Shown here: positions 8,892-17,902 of the stretch, in pieces
How the letters are laid out: every line of letters starts with the position of its first letter
Numbering within the stretch: position 1 is the first letter of the stretch
Origin: JAQUCI01 sp964553255
GTDB lineage: Bacteria > Bacillota_I > Bacilli_A > Erysipelotrichales > Erysipelotrichaceae
DNA length: 64,000 bases
Direction: 5' to 3'
Assembly (NCBI GenBank): GCA_964553255.1
Contig: CAZKJS010000003.1
Coordinates: 1-64,000 of the forward strand
Notes under the pieces: model-generated
What the model was told of the DNA's origin: nothing
What the model saw: the letters and a program-made list of their open reading frames with translations, nothing else
Database searches by the model: none
Translations under genes and position numbers: made by a program

Positions 8892-8945
8892 ACAGCTTAA
8901 AAATGTATGATTTTTTTATTTATCCTACATTTTTAGCAATAAAGA

Positions 8946-8974
8946 TTGAAAACTAATTTCATGCTTGTTATAAT
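8946..8974 (+). promoter_or_regulatory. tRNA-Leu promoter
   Basis: TTGAAA (8946-8951) and TATAAT (8969-8974) are 17 nt apart and the -10 ends 12 nt before the mature tRNA. Confidence 0.8.
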
Positions 8975-8986
8975 AAACAAGCATAT

Positions 8987-9071
8987 GCGGGTGTGGCGAA
9001 ATTGGCAGACGCACTAGACTTAGGATCTAACGCCGCAAGGCATGCAGGTTCGACCCCTGTCACCCGCACCA
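8987..9071 (+). tRNA. tRNA-Leu (anticodon UAG)
   Basis: Class II tRNA of 85 nt with encoded CCA. GCGGGTG pairs with CACCCGC, the T-loop is GTTCGACCC, a long variable arm is present, and the anticodon loop CTTAGGA gives UAG (reads CUN leucine codons). Confidence 0.95.
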
Positions 9072-9081
9072 TTTGAATATT

Positions 9082-9114
9082 AGATCAATGCTTATTAGGC
9101 AATGATCTTTTTTT
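9082..9114 (+). terminator. tRNA-Leu terminator
   Basis: AGATCA (9082-9087) pairs with TGATCT (9103-9108) with an inner GC/GC pair, followed by seven T on the plus strand. It overlaps the stop of the convergent acetyltransferase gene by two bases. Confidence 0.8.
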
Positions 9115-9535
9115 ATTTAAAATGTTTTACATAAATTAAGGTTGGTTCATTGAAAACATCGATACGTTTATCATAGTATTCAAAATCAAATTTTTGGTAC
9201 AACTCACGATGTTCAGAAGCCACAAATAATTTAACTGTATCAAAAGCGAAAGCTATTATTTTTCTTAAATAACCTTGTTTACGATAAAGCGGAAAGACAT
9301 AAACAAATCCAAGCCATGGAAATAGTGTTTTATCAGCGATACAATCTTGATTGGTAATAGTGAAAAACCCAATCAATTCTGCTTCTATGATCACAAGATA
9401 AATATCACCACCACCTAATACCTGATCAAATTGATTTGTTTTAACAAGATTTGCCAAAAAGCGCGCAGCACTCCAATCAGCTTCATTTATTTTATCAAGC
9501 CAAACTTCATCATTATTATATTTTATTATATTCAT
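9113..9535 (-). CDS. GNAT-family N-acetyltransferase
   Basis: Acetyl-CoA-dependent acetyltransferase of the GNAT fold (140 aa). The central strand IGFFTITNQ is followed by the acetyl-CoA loop region PLYRKQGYLRKIIAFAF. The C-terminal strands include LYQKFDFEYY, typical of the fold. Substrate is unknown. It stands alone between tRNA-Leu and an aminotransferase gene 40 nt upstream on the same strand, with which it may be co-transcribed. Confidence 0.75.
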   Translation of the reverse strand: MNIIKYNNDEVWLDKINEADWSAARFLANLVKTNQFDQVLGGGDIYLVIIEAELIGFFTITNQDCIADKTLFPWLGFVYVFPLYRKQGYLRKIIAFAFDTVKLFVASEHRELYQKFDFEYYDKRIDVFNEPTLIYVKHFK

Positions 9536-9574
9536 TTTTACTCCTTAATAGAGTTCACTACGTTTGTATCTTAT

Positions 9575-10777
9575 CTATTTAGTCTGCCACTTTATAAGTG
9601 CATCTTTGATTCGATATAAAGCATCGATAACCTTTTGATCATCCTCATATACACCAAGAACAATCCTAAGATGGCCATCACCACCAAGTCCGTAGTTTAT
9701 TCCATCATTAACAGCAACCTTAGCTTCTTTCACAAGATAACTTACAATCTCACTTGATGAACCAATTTTACTAACATTGACCCAAGCTAGAAATCCTGAT
9801 TCGGGTAGTAACATTGAAACATTGGGAATACTATTGATGATCTCATACGCTTTATGACGTCTATTATCATATGCTTTAGCGAATTTAGCCATAAACGATA
9901 TGTCGCTTAAAGCAGCTATCGTCGCAAATTGTGACGCTGTATTAGTTGCGCCAATTACTGAAACAGCGTTAGCGTAAAGACTATCCATGATGACATCATC
10001 ACATACAATATACCCTACCCGTAAACCGCTTAAACCCATTCCCTTCGATATTGAGAAAACAGATATCGTGTTTTTAAACATATCTGGTAACGCAGCTGGT
10101 GTTATAAATTCATTTTCAAAACAAAAATCCTCAAAAGCTTGATCACATACTAATACTAAGTCATTTTCAATGATCACATCACGTAAGATCATTAGTGATC
10201 TTCGATTAAATACAGTAGTTGTAGGATTGTTGGGGTGGGTAATGACTACCATCTTGGTCTTTGGTGTAACATGAGCTTTAAGATCTACTTCACTTATTTG
10301 ATAAGCATTTTCTTCTTTTAGTTCAACGGGTACAATCTTACCGCCCATGATCTTAACATTAGTAAAATTATTTGGATAACTTGGTGTAAAGATGATCACT
10401 TCATCATTTGGTTTGATAAAGGGTAACATCGCATAATAAAGACCAGAATCAGAACCTGGTGTTATCAAGATATTACGGTTAGGATCAACTGTAAGTTTAT
10501 TGAAATTAGCTAAACGCTCAGCTAGTTTTGCTTTAAGTAATTGATTACCAATTGGGGCTGTATAATGTGATGAAGATTGATGTCTAATAGCATCAAGTAA
10601 TGCTTCTTCAACATGAGATGGTAAATTCTTATCAGGCATAAAAGGGTCAGCCCAGCCCATTAAAGCGACATTTTGAGCAGCCATTTTCTGATAAGCATCA
10701 CCAACATCGGCTTTCTCAACTTCACTAAATAAGCCCCCACTTGCCGTTTTAAAGGCATCGATCATTTTTTCTTTCAT
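9575..10777 (-). CDS. Class I/II pyridoxal-phosphate aminotransferase
   Basis: PLP-dependent aminotransferase (400 aa). The cofactor lysine is in FSISKGMGLSGLRVGY, the Asn/Tyr cofactor contacts are in HPNNPTTT and the D-x-A motif in CDQAFEDF. The GxxSGLYYAM stretch binds the phosphate. AGGAG lies 7 nt before the ATG. Exact amino donor is not clear; it belongs to the aspartate/alanine/aromatic aminotransferase superfamily. A similar, not identical, paralogue is at 47511-48677. The promoter region is shared with the divergent methyltransferase (10778-10890). Confidence 0.88.
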   Translation of the reverse strand: MKEKMIDAFKTASGGLFSEVEKADVGDAYQKMAAQNVALMGWADPFMPDKNLPSHVEEALLDAIRHQSSSHYTAPIGNQLLKAKLAERLANFNKLTVDPNRNILITPGSDSGLYYAMLPFIKPNDEVIIFTPSYPNNFTNVKIMGGKIVPVELKEENAYQISEVDLKAHVTPKTKMVVITHPNNPTTTVFNRRSLMILRDVIIENDLVLVCDQAFEDFCFENEFITPAALPDMFKNTISVFSISKGMGLSGLRVGYIVCDDVIMDSLYANAVSVIGATNTASQFATIAALSDISFMAKFAKAYDNRRHKAYEIINSIPNVSMLLPESGFLAWVNVSKIGSSSEIVSYLVKEAKVAVNDGINYGLGGDGHLRIVLGVYEDDQKVIDALYRIKDALIKWQTK

Positions 10778-10890
10778 TTTACGCTCCTATGTCATTTTTT
10801 CCATCTTAACAACCCTATTAATATCCGTCAATCGTTTTTATGATTAAAGATAACTTTATGGTAAAATGATACCAAATAAAGGAAAACTAC

Positions 10891-11661
10891 ATGGAAGCTA
10901 AAAATACCTTTGATCTATTTGTGAATGATTATGATCGATTACGACCACAATACCCAATTGCTTTATATGAAGATATCATAGCTTATAGTGGTATAAAAGC
11001 AGGAGCTAAACTCCTTGAAATTGGCGCAGGAACTGGAATAGCGACCGCTTATTTTCTCAAAAACAATTTTCAAGTTGACGCTATTGAACCTGGCATTAAT
11101 CTCAGTGCTTTTATGTTACAAAAATTTTGTGATCATAAAAATCTCAAATTGATTACCAAAGATTTTGAAAGTTCCACACTAAATAATGATCATTATGATC
11201 TTGTGTATAGCGCTACGGCGTTTCATTGGGTAAATCCCATAATTGGATATACTAAGATCAAGCACATTCTTAAACCTTCGCAATCACTTGTATTATTTTG
11301 GAATCATCCCTTTGTAGGTGATGAAAATGACATTGTTCATCAAGCAATACAAAAGCAATATCAAAAATACTTCGATAATAAAAAAGCACCCCGTAAGTTT
11401 CTTGAGTCTGATCTTCAACAACAAGTAACACTACTAAGTGATAATGATTTTGTTAATGTTGAAACTAAGTTATACCACGCAAAACGGCAACTAAACGCTG
11501 ATGATTATGTTGCTTTATTAAATACATACTCTGATCATGTTTTAATGTTAAACAAACATGAGTTTCAAGAGAAAGTAAAAAACATCATTAAAGCGAATAA
11601 TAATACGATCACAGTCTATGATACGGTTGATCTTTACTTAGCAAAAAAAAGACCTGTATGA
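10891..11661 (+). CDS. Class I SAM-dependent methyltransferase
   Basis: Soluble methyltransferase (256 aa). The SAM-binding motif I is LLEIGAGTGIATAYF at about 38-52 and the acidic strand-2 end is DAIEPG. A post-motif FHWVNP region resembles ubiquinone/menaquinone-type and small-molecule methyltransferases (Methyltransf_11). The substrate is unknown. AAAGGA lies 8 nt before the ATG. Its stop codon lies in the loop of the hairpin that terminates the convergent flavodoxin gene. Confidence 0.85.
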   Translation: MEAKNTFDLFVNDYDRLRPQYPIALYEDIIAYSGIKAGAKLLEIGAGTGIATAYFLKNNFQVDAIEPGINLSAFMLQKFCDHKNLKLITKDFESSTLNNDHYDLVYSATAFHWVNPIIGYTKIKHILKPSQSLVLFWNHPFVGDENDIVHQAIQKQYQKYFDNKKAPRKFLESDLQQQVTLLSDNDFVNVETKLYHAKRQLNADDYVALLNTYSDHVLMLNKHEFQEKVKNIIKANNNTITVYDTVDLYLAKKRPV

Positions 11662-11670
11662 TACAGGTCT
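11643..11670 (-). terminator. Flavodoxin terminator between convergent genes
   Basis: AGACCTGT (11650-11657) and ACAGGTCT (11663-11670) form a strong stem; on the minus strand eight T follow. The plus strand lacks a T run, so it mainly serves the flavodoxin gene, whose stop codon it overlaps. Confidence 0.85.
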
Positions 11671-12097
11671 AAAGTACCGCTAAGGTCTTACCTAAAACTC
11701 TACACGCCTCAGCAACGCTTTCATCAGGATAATCATTACCGATCACACTATCAGTCACTAGGATGATACCGTTTGCGGCACAACGCTCTTCCCACAATCG
11801 CATCCATTCACCATCACCCCAACCAAATGAACCAAACAAGGCTACATTCTTAGTGCTTAGTGATGATTCAACCGCTGAAAACATCGGTTCAAAGCTTGTT
11901 TCTTCTAACTCTTCAGCCCCCATTGATGGACAACCAAAAGCAAAAGCGTCAAACTTCTCAACAAGATCACTATTAAATTCATCTGCTTTATATAAAGAAA
12001 CCTCGGTATTATCAGCCATCGCTCCCGCTACTACAGCATTCGCCATTGCTTCAGTATTACCAGTGCCACTCCAATAAACAACCGCTATTTTTTTCAT
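11669..12097 (-). CDS. Flavodoxin
   Basis: FMN-binding low-potential electron carrier that can replace ferredoxin (142 aa). The phosphate loop SGTGNTEAMA is at about 10-19, and the FMN-flanking loops contain SMGAEE and FGSFGWGDGEWM. The start at 12097 was chosen because GGAAAGGA precedes it and flavodoxins begin with this MKKIAVVYWSGTGNT-type strand; the frame is open further upstream to 12175, but that would run through the promoter. A 20-bp palindrome covers its -35 box (see 12147-12178), the same motif as at the thioredoxin and DUF134 promoters. Confidence 0.95.
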   Translation of the reverse strand: MKKIAVVYWSGTGNTEAMANAVVAGAMADNTEVSLYKADEFNSDLVEKFDAFAFGCPSMGAEELEETSFEPMFSAVESSLSTKNVALFGSFGWGDGEWMRLWEERCAANGIILVTDSVIGNDYPDESVAEACRVLGKTLAVL

Positions 12098-12146
12098 GAT
12101 ATTTTCCTTTCCTAAATGGTTAATGTTAGTTTTTCCTAACAATATA

Positions 12147-12178
12147 ATATTATTATAGTTAATGACATATGTCAATTA
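12147..12178 (-). promoter_or_regulatory. Flavodoxin promoter with palindromic operator
   Basis: TTGACA (12170-12175) is 17 nt from TAATAT (12147-12152); TATAAT at 12152-12157 is too close. The site TAATTGACATATGTCATTAA (minus strand, 12159-12178) contains the 12-bp perfect palindrome TGACATATGTCA. It differs at two bases from the perfect 20-bp version at 61407-61426. Confidence 0.7.
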
Positions 12179-12196
12179 ATGTAATCTACTAAACAC

Positions 12197-12226
12197 ATAA
12201 AAACAAACCGTTTACAGGTTTGTTTT
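12197..12226 (-). terminator. Terminator of the nucleoside uptake operon
   Basis: AAACAAACC (12201-12209) pairs with GGTTTGTTT (12217-12225); on the minus strand the stem runs into TTTTTAT. It overlaps the nucleoside hydrolase stop at 12212. Confidence 0.8.
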
Positions 12227-13150
12227 ATCAAGTTTTAAGATACTATCGATAAAGAAATCAACAAATTTTTCATTATCGACACTCAAGAGTACTTCTGTGT
12301 TTATCTTTGTTTCATCCTTTGGTCCTCTGAAGTCGGCAACGGTCATTCCGCGACACAGCTCACCCTCAGTTTCAATATCAACATGATAATACTCTGATTT
12401 AAACCATTCTGGTCTTAATAGATGAATTATTGGAGTCATATCAAAGATAGGTGATGTAGTTAGATTTCGCTCTTTACTATAGCGTGAAAAGAATAACATC
12501 AACTCATAAACTAGCCAAGAAACACCATCTTTATCTTTAAAGACCTCTAACTTATCATGACTTACCTGACCACTGTAACATACTTCAAGTCCACTCATGA
12601 TGATGCTCACCTTTGAGTTGAATACAATCTTCGCCGCATCAGGATCATGATAAATATTGAATTCAGCTTTTGGTAGGATATTACCCGAGTAGACACTACC
12701 ACCCATAATGGTGATCATTTCTATTTTATTGATAACCTCAGGATAACTTCTTAATAATAAAGCAATATTAGTGAGCGGTCCAAGTGCAACTAAAGTTATC
12801 TTTTCATCTGAACTTAAAAGCTTTTCCTTTAGATACTCAACAGCACTAATTTGAAGAGCTTTCTGTTTAGCTTCTGGTAAGATTGGTCCATCCATCCCAC
12901 TTTCACCATGTGCAAGTGGTTGTACATCAAGTGGTCTTCTTAATGGTTTATCCGCACCTATTGCGACCTCAGCTTTTACATTAATATAATCAAGTACCTT
13001 CAATAAGTTATTTGTGACTTTTTCAACCGTTTGATTACCAGCAACAGTAGTATAACCAATAATATCAAGCTCATCTTGATGCGCTAATGCGATTAAAATA
13101 GCGATAATGTCATCATGGCCAGGATCACAATCAATAATGATCTTACGCAT
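12212..13150 (-). CDS. Inosine-uridine-type nucleoside hydrolase
   Basis: Hydrolyses the N-glycosidic bond of ribonucleosides to free base and ribose (312 aa). The N-terminal calcium-binding aspartate cluster is DCDPGHDDI at about 7-15. Other family motifs are VALGPLTNIALLL, MGGSVYSGN and AEFNIYHDPDAA. The start overlaps the upstream permease stop by one base (TAATG). As last gene of the lipoprotein/ABC operon it would cleave imported nucleosides or nucleoside-like products. Base preference (purine, pyrimidine or non-specific) cannot be read. Confidence 0.93.
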   Translation of the reverse strand: MRKIIIDCDPGHDDIIAILIALAHQDELDIIGYTTVAGNQTVEKVTNNLLKVLDYINVKAEVAIGADKPLRRPLDVQPLAHGESGMDGPILPEAKQKALQISAVEYLKEKLLSSDEKITLVALGPLTNIALLLRSYPEVINKIEMITIMGGSVYSGNILPKAEFNIYHDPDAAKIVFNSKVSIIMSGLEVCYSGQVSHDKLEVFKDKDGVSWLVYELMLFFSRYSKERNLTTSPIFDMTPIIHLLRPEWFKSEYYHVDIETEGELCRGMTVADFRGPKDETKINTEVLLSVDNEKFVDFFIDSILKLDKTNL

Positions 13151-14082
13151 TAATCAGCTTCACCTTTTTTACGTTTTCTTGTTTCAACAACAGAGAAGAC
13201 GATAATACCAAACAATACTGCAACATACGGAATCGTATTGATCAATTCACTAGGTAAGTTATATAACAAGAAGATATTGGTAAATGCTTGGAATACTGAA
13301 AATAACATCGTTGTCAAAATCAAGACTGGAAAGCTACTACCAGCCATACCTTGTACTGCAATACCAATCCAACCTCGACCAGAGATAATGTTTTTAACAA
13401 AGACAGACATATAGCCCATCGTTATATAAGCACCACCCAATGCACCAATGATACCAGAAATAATGATCGATATAATTCTTACTCGATTAACATTTATGCC
13501 AACAGAACGCGCTGCCTCCTGATCAAGACCAGCAGCTTTTATTCTCATACCTAATGGGGTCTTGTAGATTAAAATATAGATTAAGATCATAGCAATAAAT
13601 ACAATATATGTAATAACGTAATGACCCGATAATATCTGACCTAAAATCGGTATGTCTTTAATAAATGGAATGTTTACGGTTGGTAATATTCGTGAAGCTA
13701 AAGAAGCGCTTGTTCCTTTGTTTTTTGTGAATAAGTAAAGTAAGAATACCGAAAAAGAAGAAGCGAAGGTATTAAGTGCAATACCAACTAATATTGGTGT
13801 CGCTCCTAAATACATTGAGAAGAAAGCAATAGCTAACGCCATTATCACCCCAGTCAATACCGCGATCAATAAACCAAGCCACGCACTATTAGTCCAAAAA
13901 CTACCTAAAACCGCCATCAAAGCCGCCATCAACATAATACCTTCAACAGCGATATTGTTTAAACCACTGATGTTAGCTGTATAAGCACTCAATGAAGCAC
14001 AAACTAGTGGGATCGCAACCCTTATAACAACGAAAACGAAACTAGCTGTAAAGATCGAATTGAAGAAATCAGTTAAATTCAT
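13150..14082 (-). CDS. ABC transporter permease, BMP/nucleoside type (second)
   Basis: Integral membrane subunit of a BMP-family (purine nucleoside type) ABC importer (310 aa, about 8-9 helices). The cytoplasmic coupling loop is AAGLDQEAARSVGINV at about 180-195 and the region GRGWIGIAVQ is conserved in RbsC/YufQ-type permeases. AAGGAGGG lies 8 nt before the ATG. It partners the permease encoded just upstream, the double ATPase and the lipoprotein. Confidence 0.92.
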   Translation of the reverse strand: MNLTDFFNSIFTASFVFVVIRVAIPLVCASLSAYTANISGLNNIAVEGIMLMAALMAVLGSFWTNSAWLGLLIAVLTGVIMALAIAFFSMYLGATPILVGIALNTFASSFSVFLLYLFTKNKGTSASLASRILPTVNIPFIKDIPILGQILSGHYVITYIVFIAMILIYILIYKTPLGMRIKAAGLDQEAARSVGINVNRVRIISIIISGIIGALGGAYITMGYMSVFVKNIISGRGWIGIAVQGMAGSSFPVLILTTMLFSVFQAFTNIFLLYNLPSELINTIPYVAVLFGIIVFSVVETRKRKKGEAD

Positions 14083-14111
14083 TAGCTGTACCCTCCTTCA
14101 ATAATTGTCTT

Positions 14112-15161
14112 TCACGCCATTTCTNNNNNNNNNNAGAAATATTGTGATGAGATCAATAATACTAATACCGCCTGAATGATCGCCATGATCTCAACCGGCA
14201 CTTCACTACCTAAAGCCATAACTTCCGCCCCTTTACTTAAGTAACTGATAAAGAAAGCAGCGATCAATACACCTACTGGATTATTACGTCCAAGCATTGT
14301 CATCAAAGCACCAGTAAAACCTAAGCCAGGCAAGACAATCCAAGTAAAACGGCCATAAAGACTTAATAGTTCAACCGAAGTACCAATACCCCCGATAAAA
14401 CCAGAAATAAAGTGTACTAACATAAATAAAGTAAAGGCGTTCATACCCGAATAAACCGCAAACTTACGATTAAGTCCAGTCATTCGAATAGAATAGCCAA
14501 GTTTAGTTTTATAAAGCATTAAGTAAACTAATAATGTCACAAACAACAACAAGAAGAAACTGATCGTAATTCTTGTGTTAGGAATAATGTAATCTAACAT
14601 CGCTGTTTGTTGGAAAGCTGGTGAGGCAATTGCTGAAGTATCAATACCACGTAAGAAATTCTTAATGATAAAAATACCAAGACCAAGATAAATAGTATTT
14701 AACATCAATGATACAACTAATTCATTTGCGTTGTATTTAGCCTTTAAAAAGCCTGGTATCAACATTAATAAACCACCAACCGTAGCCGAAGCTAAAATCG
14801 TGATGATTGGATGAAAGAAATGACTATCAATAACAGTACAAGCAACCGCTGCGGTCACAATACCACCAATGAAGTATATACCTTCAATACCCAAGTTGAA
14901 TAAACCTGTTCTAAACAATAAAGATACCGCTAAACCTGAAAATGCGATTGGAATCATCATTTCTATGACATTACCAAAGTATCTTACCTTTGTAAGTGGT
15001 GAAGTCAACAACTTAACAAAAAGACCAACTGGATCTTTAGCGACAAAAAGCAAGACGACAAACGTTAAAGCCAATGCGATCAAAATAGAAATCAATGTTT
15101 TAACGATTTCAAATATAAACTCATTTGTAATTGAGAGCTTATTGACTTTTCTTTTAGTCAT
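14112..15161 (-). CDS. ABC transporter permease, BMP/nucleoside type (first), interrupted by assembly gap
   Basis: Integral membrane subunit of the same importer, similar to YufP-type permeases (about 345 aa). Conserved loops are MTGLNRKFAVYSGMN and GLGFTGALMTML. It overlaps the ATPase stop by 8 nt and has GGAGG before the ATG. Ten N at 14125-14134 fall near its C-terminus. As deposited the frame ends at 14112, but another frame after the gap reads KWRERQLLKEGTANEFN and stops at 14069, overlapping the next gene by 14 nt. That is a better C-terminus for this family, so the listed end is probably wrong. Confidence 0.85.
   Translation of the reverse strand: MTKRKVNKLSITNEFIFEIVKTLISILIALALTFVVLLFVAKDPVGLFVKLLTSPLTKVRYFGNVIEMMIPIAFSGLAVSLLFRTGLFNLGIEGIYFIGGIVTAAVACTVIDSHFFHPIITILASATVGGLLMLIPGFLKAKYNANELVVSLMLNTIYLGLGIFIIKNFLRGIDTSAIASPAFQQTAMLDYIIPNTRITISFFLLLFVTLLVYLMLYKTKLGYSIRMTGLNRKFAVYSGMNAFTLFMLVHFISGFIGGIGTSVELLSLYGRFTWIVLPGLGFTGALMTMLGRNNPVGVLIAAFFISYLSKGAEVMALGSEVPVEIMAIIQAVLVLLISSQYFXXXXEMA
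14125..14134. other. Assembly gap (10 N)
   Basis: Ten undetermined bases with AGAAAT on one side and its inverse ATTTCT on the other. The true length is probably a multiple of three and not ten (see the permease entry). Confidence 0.95.
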
Positions 15162-16713
15162 TTAAAGCACCTCCGATCTCTTCTTTAGTTTGATGCTTAA
15201 CGCCTAACATATAAAGACCTAACTCATTTTCCGTTACGTCCTTAACATCTTTAAAATAACCAACGATCTCACCTTCATAAAAGACGATGATACGATCAGA
15301 TAGATTCATTACTTCACTAAGATCAGCGCTGATTAACAAAATTCCAGCACCTTTATTACGCATGTCAATCAACTGAGTATGAATAAATTCAGCACTACCA
15401 ATATCAATACCATGGGTTGGCTGTTCAGCTACCATACAAACAGGCGCTGTATTATACTCACGAGCAACAACCACTTTTTGGATATTACCACCTGATAAAC
15501 TACCGATTTTTGTTTTACTGCTCTGTGTCTTGATTGAAAATGTTTTGATCAAACGATCAGCTTCAGCTGTAATCTTTTTACCCAACATAAAGAACTTAGA
15601 GTTGATGTCTTTACGATCATAATATGTGGAAATGATGTTATCACTAACTGAGGCTCCAATAGCGACACCATCTTCCATACGATCTTCAGGAATATAAGCC
15701 AAACCTTTACGACGACGATTCTTGATCGTATCTTTTGATATATCCTGATCAGCAAGGGTAACTTTACCACCAGTTTGATTCATTAAGCCAGTGATACAAC
15801 GAACTAGTTCAGCTTGACCATTACCCTGAACACCAGCAACACCCAATATTTCGCCTTTTTTCAAAGCGAATGAAACATCTTCAAGCAAATAACGTGTTTT
15901 TCGTTTTACCTCAAGATTTTCAACCTTCAAAACTGTTGTCTTATCATGATAATCTTCACGAAGATGATCATAATCGGTAATTAGATCTCGATCGATGATC
16001 AAATCAGTCATCTGTTCAAGACTGATGTCTTCATTATTATATGTACCGCGACTTTGACCATTACGCATAATGGTGATTCTATCACTGATTTGCTTAACTT
16101 CAGTTAGTTTATGAGAAATAAAAACAATTGTATGTCCTAAATCCTTAAACTTACGTAATTCGTTAAACAAATTAACGGTTTCTTGTGGTGTTAAAACTGA
16201 AGTCGGTTCATCAAGAATGATGACTTCAGCATTACGATAAAGTGTTTTTAAAATCTCAACTTTTTGTTTTTCACCAACTGACAAATCAGCTATCTTCTTA
16301 GTCACGTCAATATCAAAGTTGTATTTTTTGGCTAATTCCTTTGTTTCCGAAATCGCCCTTTTTATATCAATAAATATTCCGTTTTTTACCGGTTCCTTGC
16401 CTAATATTATACTTTGAACAACGGTAAATGATGGTATCAACATAAAATGTTGATGAACCATTCCAATTCCAGCATTGATAGCTTCCATGGAACTGGTGAA
16501 ATGAACTTCTTTCCCTTTATAGGTCATAGTACCACTAGAAGCATTCTCAATTCCAAAAATAATTTTCATCAGCGTAGACTTGCCAGCGCCATTCTCTCCT
16601 ACTATCGAGTGAATCTCACCTTTTTTTAAATCAATACTAACGTTTTTGTTAGCGACGACGCCATTACCATAAATCTTAGTAATATTGTCAAGTTTTAAAA
16701 TGGTATCGCTCAA
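15154..16713 (-). CDS. Double-domain ABC ATPase of BMP/nucleoside importer
   Basis: Cytoplasmic ATPase with two fused ABC domains (519 aa), like YufO/RbsA. Domain 1 has Walker A GENGAGKST, signature LSVGEKQKVEI and Walker B VIILDEPT. Domain 2 has a degenerate Walker A (GVQGNGQAE) and signature LSGGNIQK, as is usual in this class. I place the start at a TTG (16713) because AGGAGG lies 6 nt before it; the frame is open to 16755 but upstream codons run through the hairpin at 16736-16767 and have no family similarity. Confidence 0.92.
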   Translation of the reverse strand: MSDTILKLDNITKIYGNGVVANKNVSIDLKKGEIHSIVGENGAGKSTLMKIIFGIENASSGTMTYKGKEVHFTSSMEAINAGIGMVHQHFMLIPSFTVVQSIILGKEPVKNGIFIDIKRAISETKELAKKYNFDIDVTKKIADLSVGEKQKVEILKTLYRNAEVIILDEPTSVLTPQETVNLFNELRKFKDLGHTIVFISHKLTEVKQISDRITIMRNGQSRGTYNNEDISLEQMTDLIIDRDLITDYDHLREDYHDKTTVLKVENLEVKRKTRYLLEDVSFALKKGEILGVAGVQGNGQAELVRCITGLMNQTGGKVTLADQDISKDTIKNRRRKGLAYIPEDRMEDGVAIGASVSDNIISTYYDRKDINSKFFMLGKKITAEADRLIKTFSIKTQSSKTKIGSLSGGNIQKVVVAREYNTAPVCMVAEQPTHGIDIGSAEFIHTQLIDMRNKGAGILLISADLSEVMNLSDRIIVFYEGEIVGYFKDVKDVTENELGLYMLGVKHQTKEEIGGALND

Positions 16714-16735
16714 AGGTTCTCCTCCTAATTCTAAA

Positions 16736-16767
16736 AGTAATGCTCTATTTAACAATAGAGCATTACT
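16736..16767 (-). other. Strong intercistronic hairpin between lipoprotein and ABC genes
   Basis: AGTAATGCTCTATT (16736-16749) and its exact inverse (16754-16767) form a 14-bp stem with a 4-nt loop, 25 nt after the lipoprotein stop and 22 nt before the ATPase start. On the minus strand only TTTTAG follows, so it is a leaky terminator or an mRNA-stability element. Such hairpins keep binding-protein mRNA in excess over the membrane subunits. Confidence 0.8.
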
Positions 16768-16791
16768 GTCATATAACGTTTTGTATAATTA

Positions 16792-17883
16792 CTATTTAGC
16801 AGCTATTGCAGCAGCTTTAACAGCAGCCCAGCCATCAGGATTAGCTAATACGCTGAATACTTCTACTTCACCAGCAGTAACTTTAGCCAACACAGCATCA
16901 ACTTGTGTTCTGATTGCTTCAGGAACATTTTCAAGATAGTAAGCATTTTGAATCAAGCCAACACCGTTTTCAGCGATACCAAGAGTTTCAGTTCCACTTG
17001 GATATTCACCAGCGATTAAGAAATCTACAGCTCTTTTTACAGCCAAGTCACAGTTTTTAGCCATTGAAGCAACGATTGTTGCAGCCAATGCTGGTTGTGA
17101 ACCGATAAATTGAGCATATTGGTCTTGGTCAACACCTAATGCATATCTTCCTGCTTCAGCAGCAGCTTCGAATACACCAACACCTACACCACCAGCAACT
17201 TGCCAAATAACGTCAACGCCTTGGTTGAACATATTAAGTGACATTTCTTTGCCTTTAGCAGCGTCAGTAAAACTTTCAGGATATCCAATAACAACTTGTA
17301 CGCCAAGTTCAGTAGCAACTTGACAGAAACCACCGATGAATTCGTTCATAGCAGGAATATCCATACCAACGATAACACCGATCATTTTTTCTGGGTTAGC
17401 TTTTTCCATATCAGAAGTTGTGATCAAAGAAGCTAAAGCACCAGCAACGTAACCTAATTCAGCTGTGTCATAAGTTACTGAGTAAACATTAGGTAGATCT
17501 TCAGATTTCGTATAGTCGAAATTGAAGAACAATTGATCAGGGTTAGCAGCAGCAGCAGCATACAAGAAGCTTTCATAAGTGTTATTACCACTTACAATCA
17601 AGTCATAACCAGCTTCAACTGTGTCTGTCATGATACTTTCCCATTTACTTGTATCATCACCAGCTTCAATTAATGTAGTCTCTACATTTTCATACTCTTC
17701 AACCAATAAACGACCAGCGTTAACGGTATCGAAATATGATTGGTCACCAATCCACGGTAGAACAAATGCAACCTTGAATACTTTTTCTTCAGGGTCTTTG
17801 TCACCGCCGCCTTGTTGGCCGCCGCAAGCGAACATTGTTATTGATAATAACAATACTACGGCAAGTTTAAACAATTTTTTCAT
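16792..17883 (-). CDS. BMP-family substrate-binding lipoprotein (PnrA-like)
   Basis: Extracellular lipid-anchored binding protein of an ABC importer (363 aa). A signal peptide ends in the lipobox ITMFAC with the lipidated Cys at residue 20, followed by a Gly-rich linker. The mature part matches the basic-membrane-protein/PnrA fold: VAFVLPWIGDQSYFD, DLIVSGNNTYESF and DVIWQVAGGVGVGV. Known members bind purine nucleosides. AAAAAGGAG precedes the ATG and the gene begins 19 nt after the ADP-ribosylglycohydrolase gene. Codon use is unusually rich in GCA/GCT, consistent with high expression. Confidence 0.93.
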   Translation of the reverse strand: MKKLFKLAVVLLLSITMFACGGQQGGGDKDPEEKVFKVAFVLPWIGDQSYFDTVNAGRLLVEEYENVETTLIEAGDDTSKWESIMTDTVEAGYDLIVSGNNTYESFLYAAAAANPDQLFFNFDYTKSEDLPNVYSVTYDTAELGYVAGALASLITTSDMEKANPEKMIGVIVGMDIPAMNEFIGGFCQVATELGVQVVIGYPESFTDAAKGKEMSLNMFNQGVDVIWQVAGGVGVGVFEAAAEAGRYALGVDQDQYAQFIGSQPALAATIVASMAKNCDLAVKRAVDFLIAGEYPSGTETLGIAENGVGLIQNAYYLENVPEAIRTQVDAVLAKVTAGEVEVFSVLANPDGWAAVKAAAIAAK

Positions 17884-17902
17884 TTTAATCTCCTTTTTTT
17901 AT

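Noticed and set aside
16736..16767. Full terminator
   Set aside because: The stem is perfect but the following T run is only four, and the ABC genes downstream need read-through.
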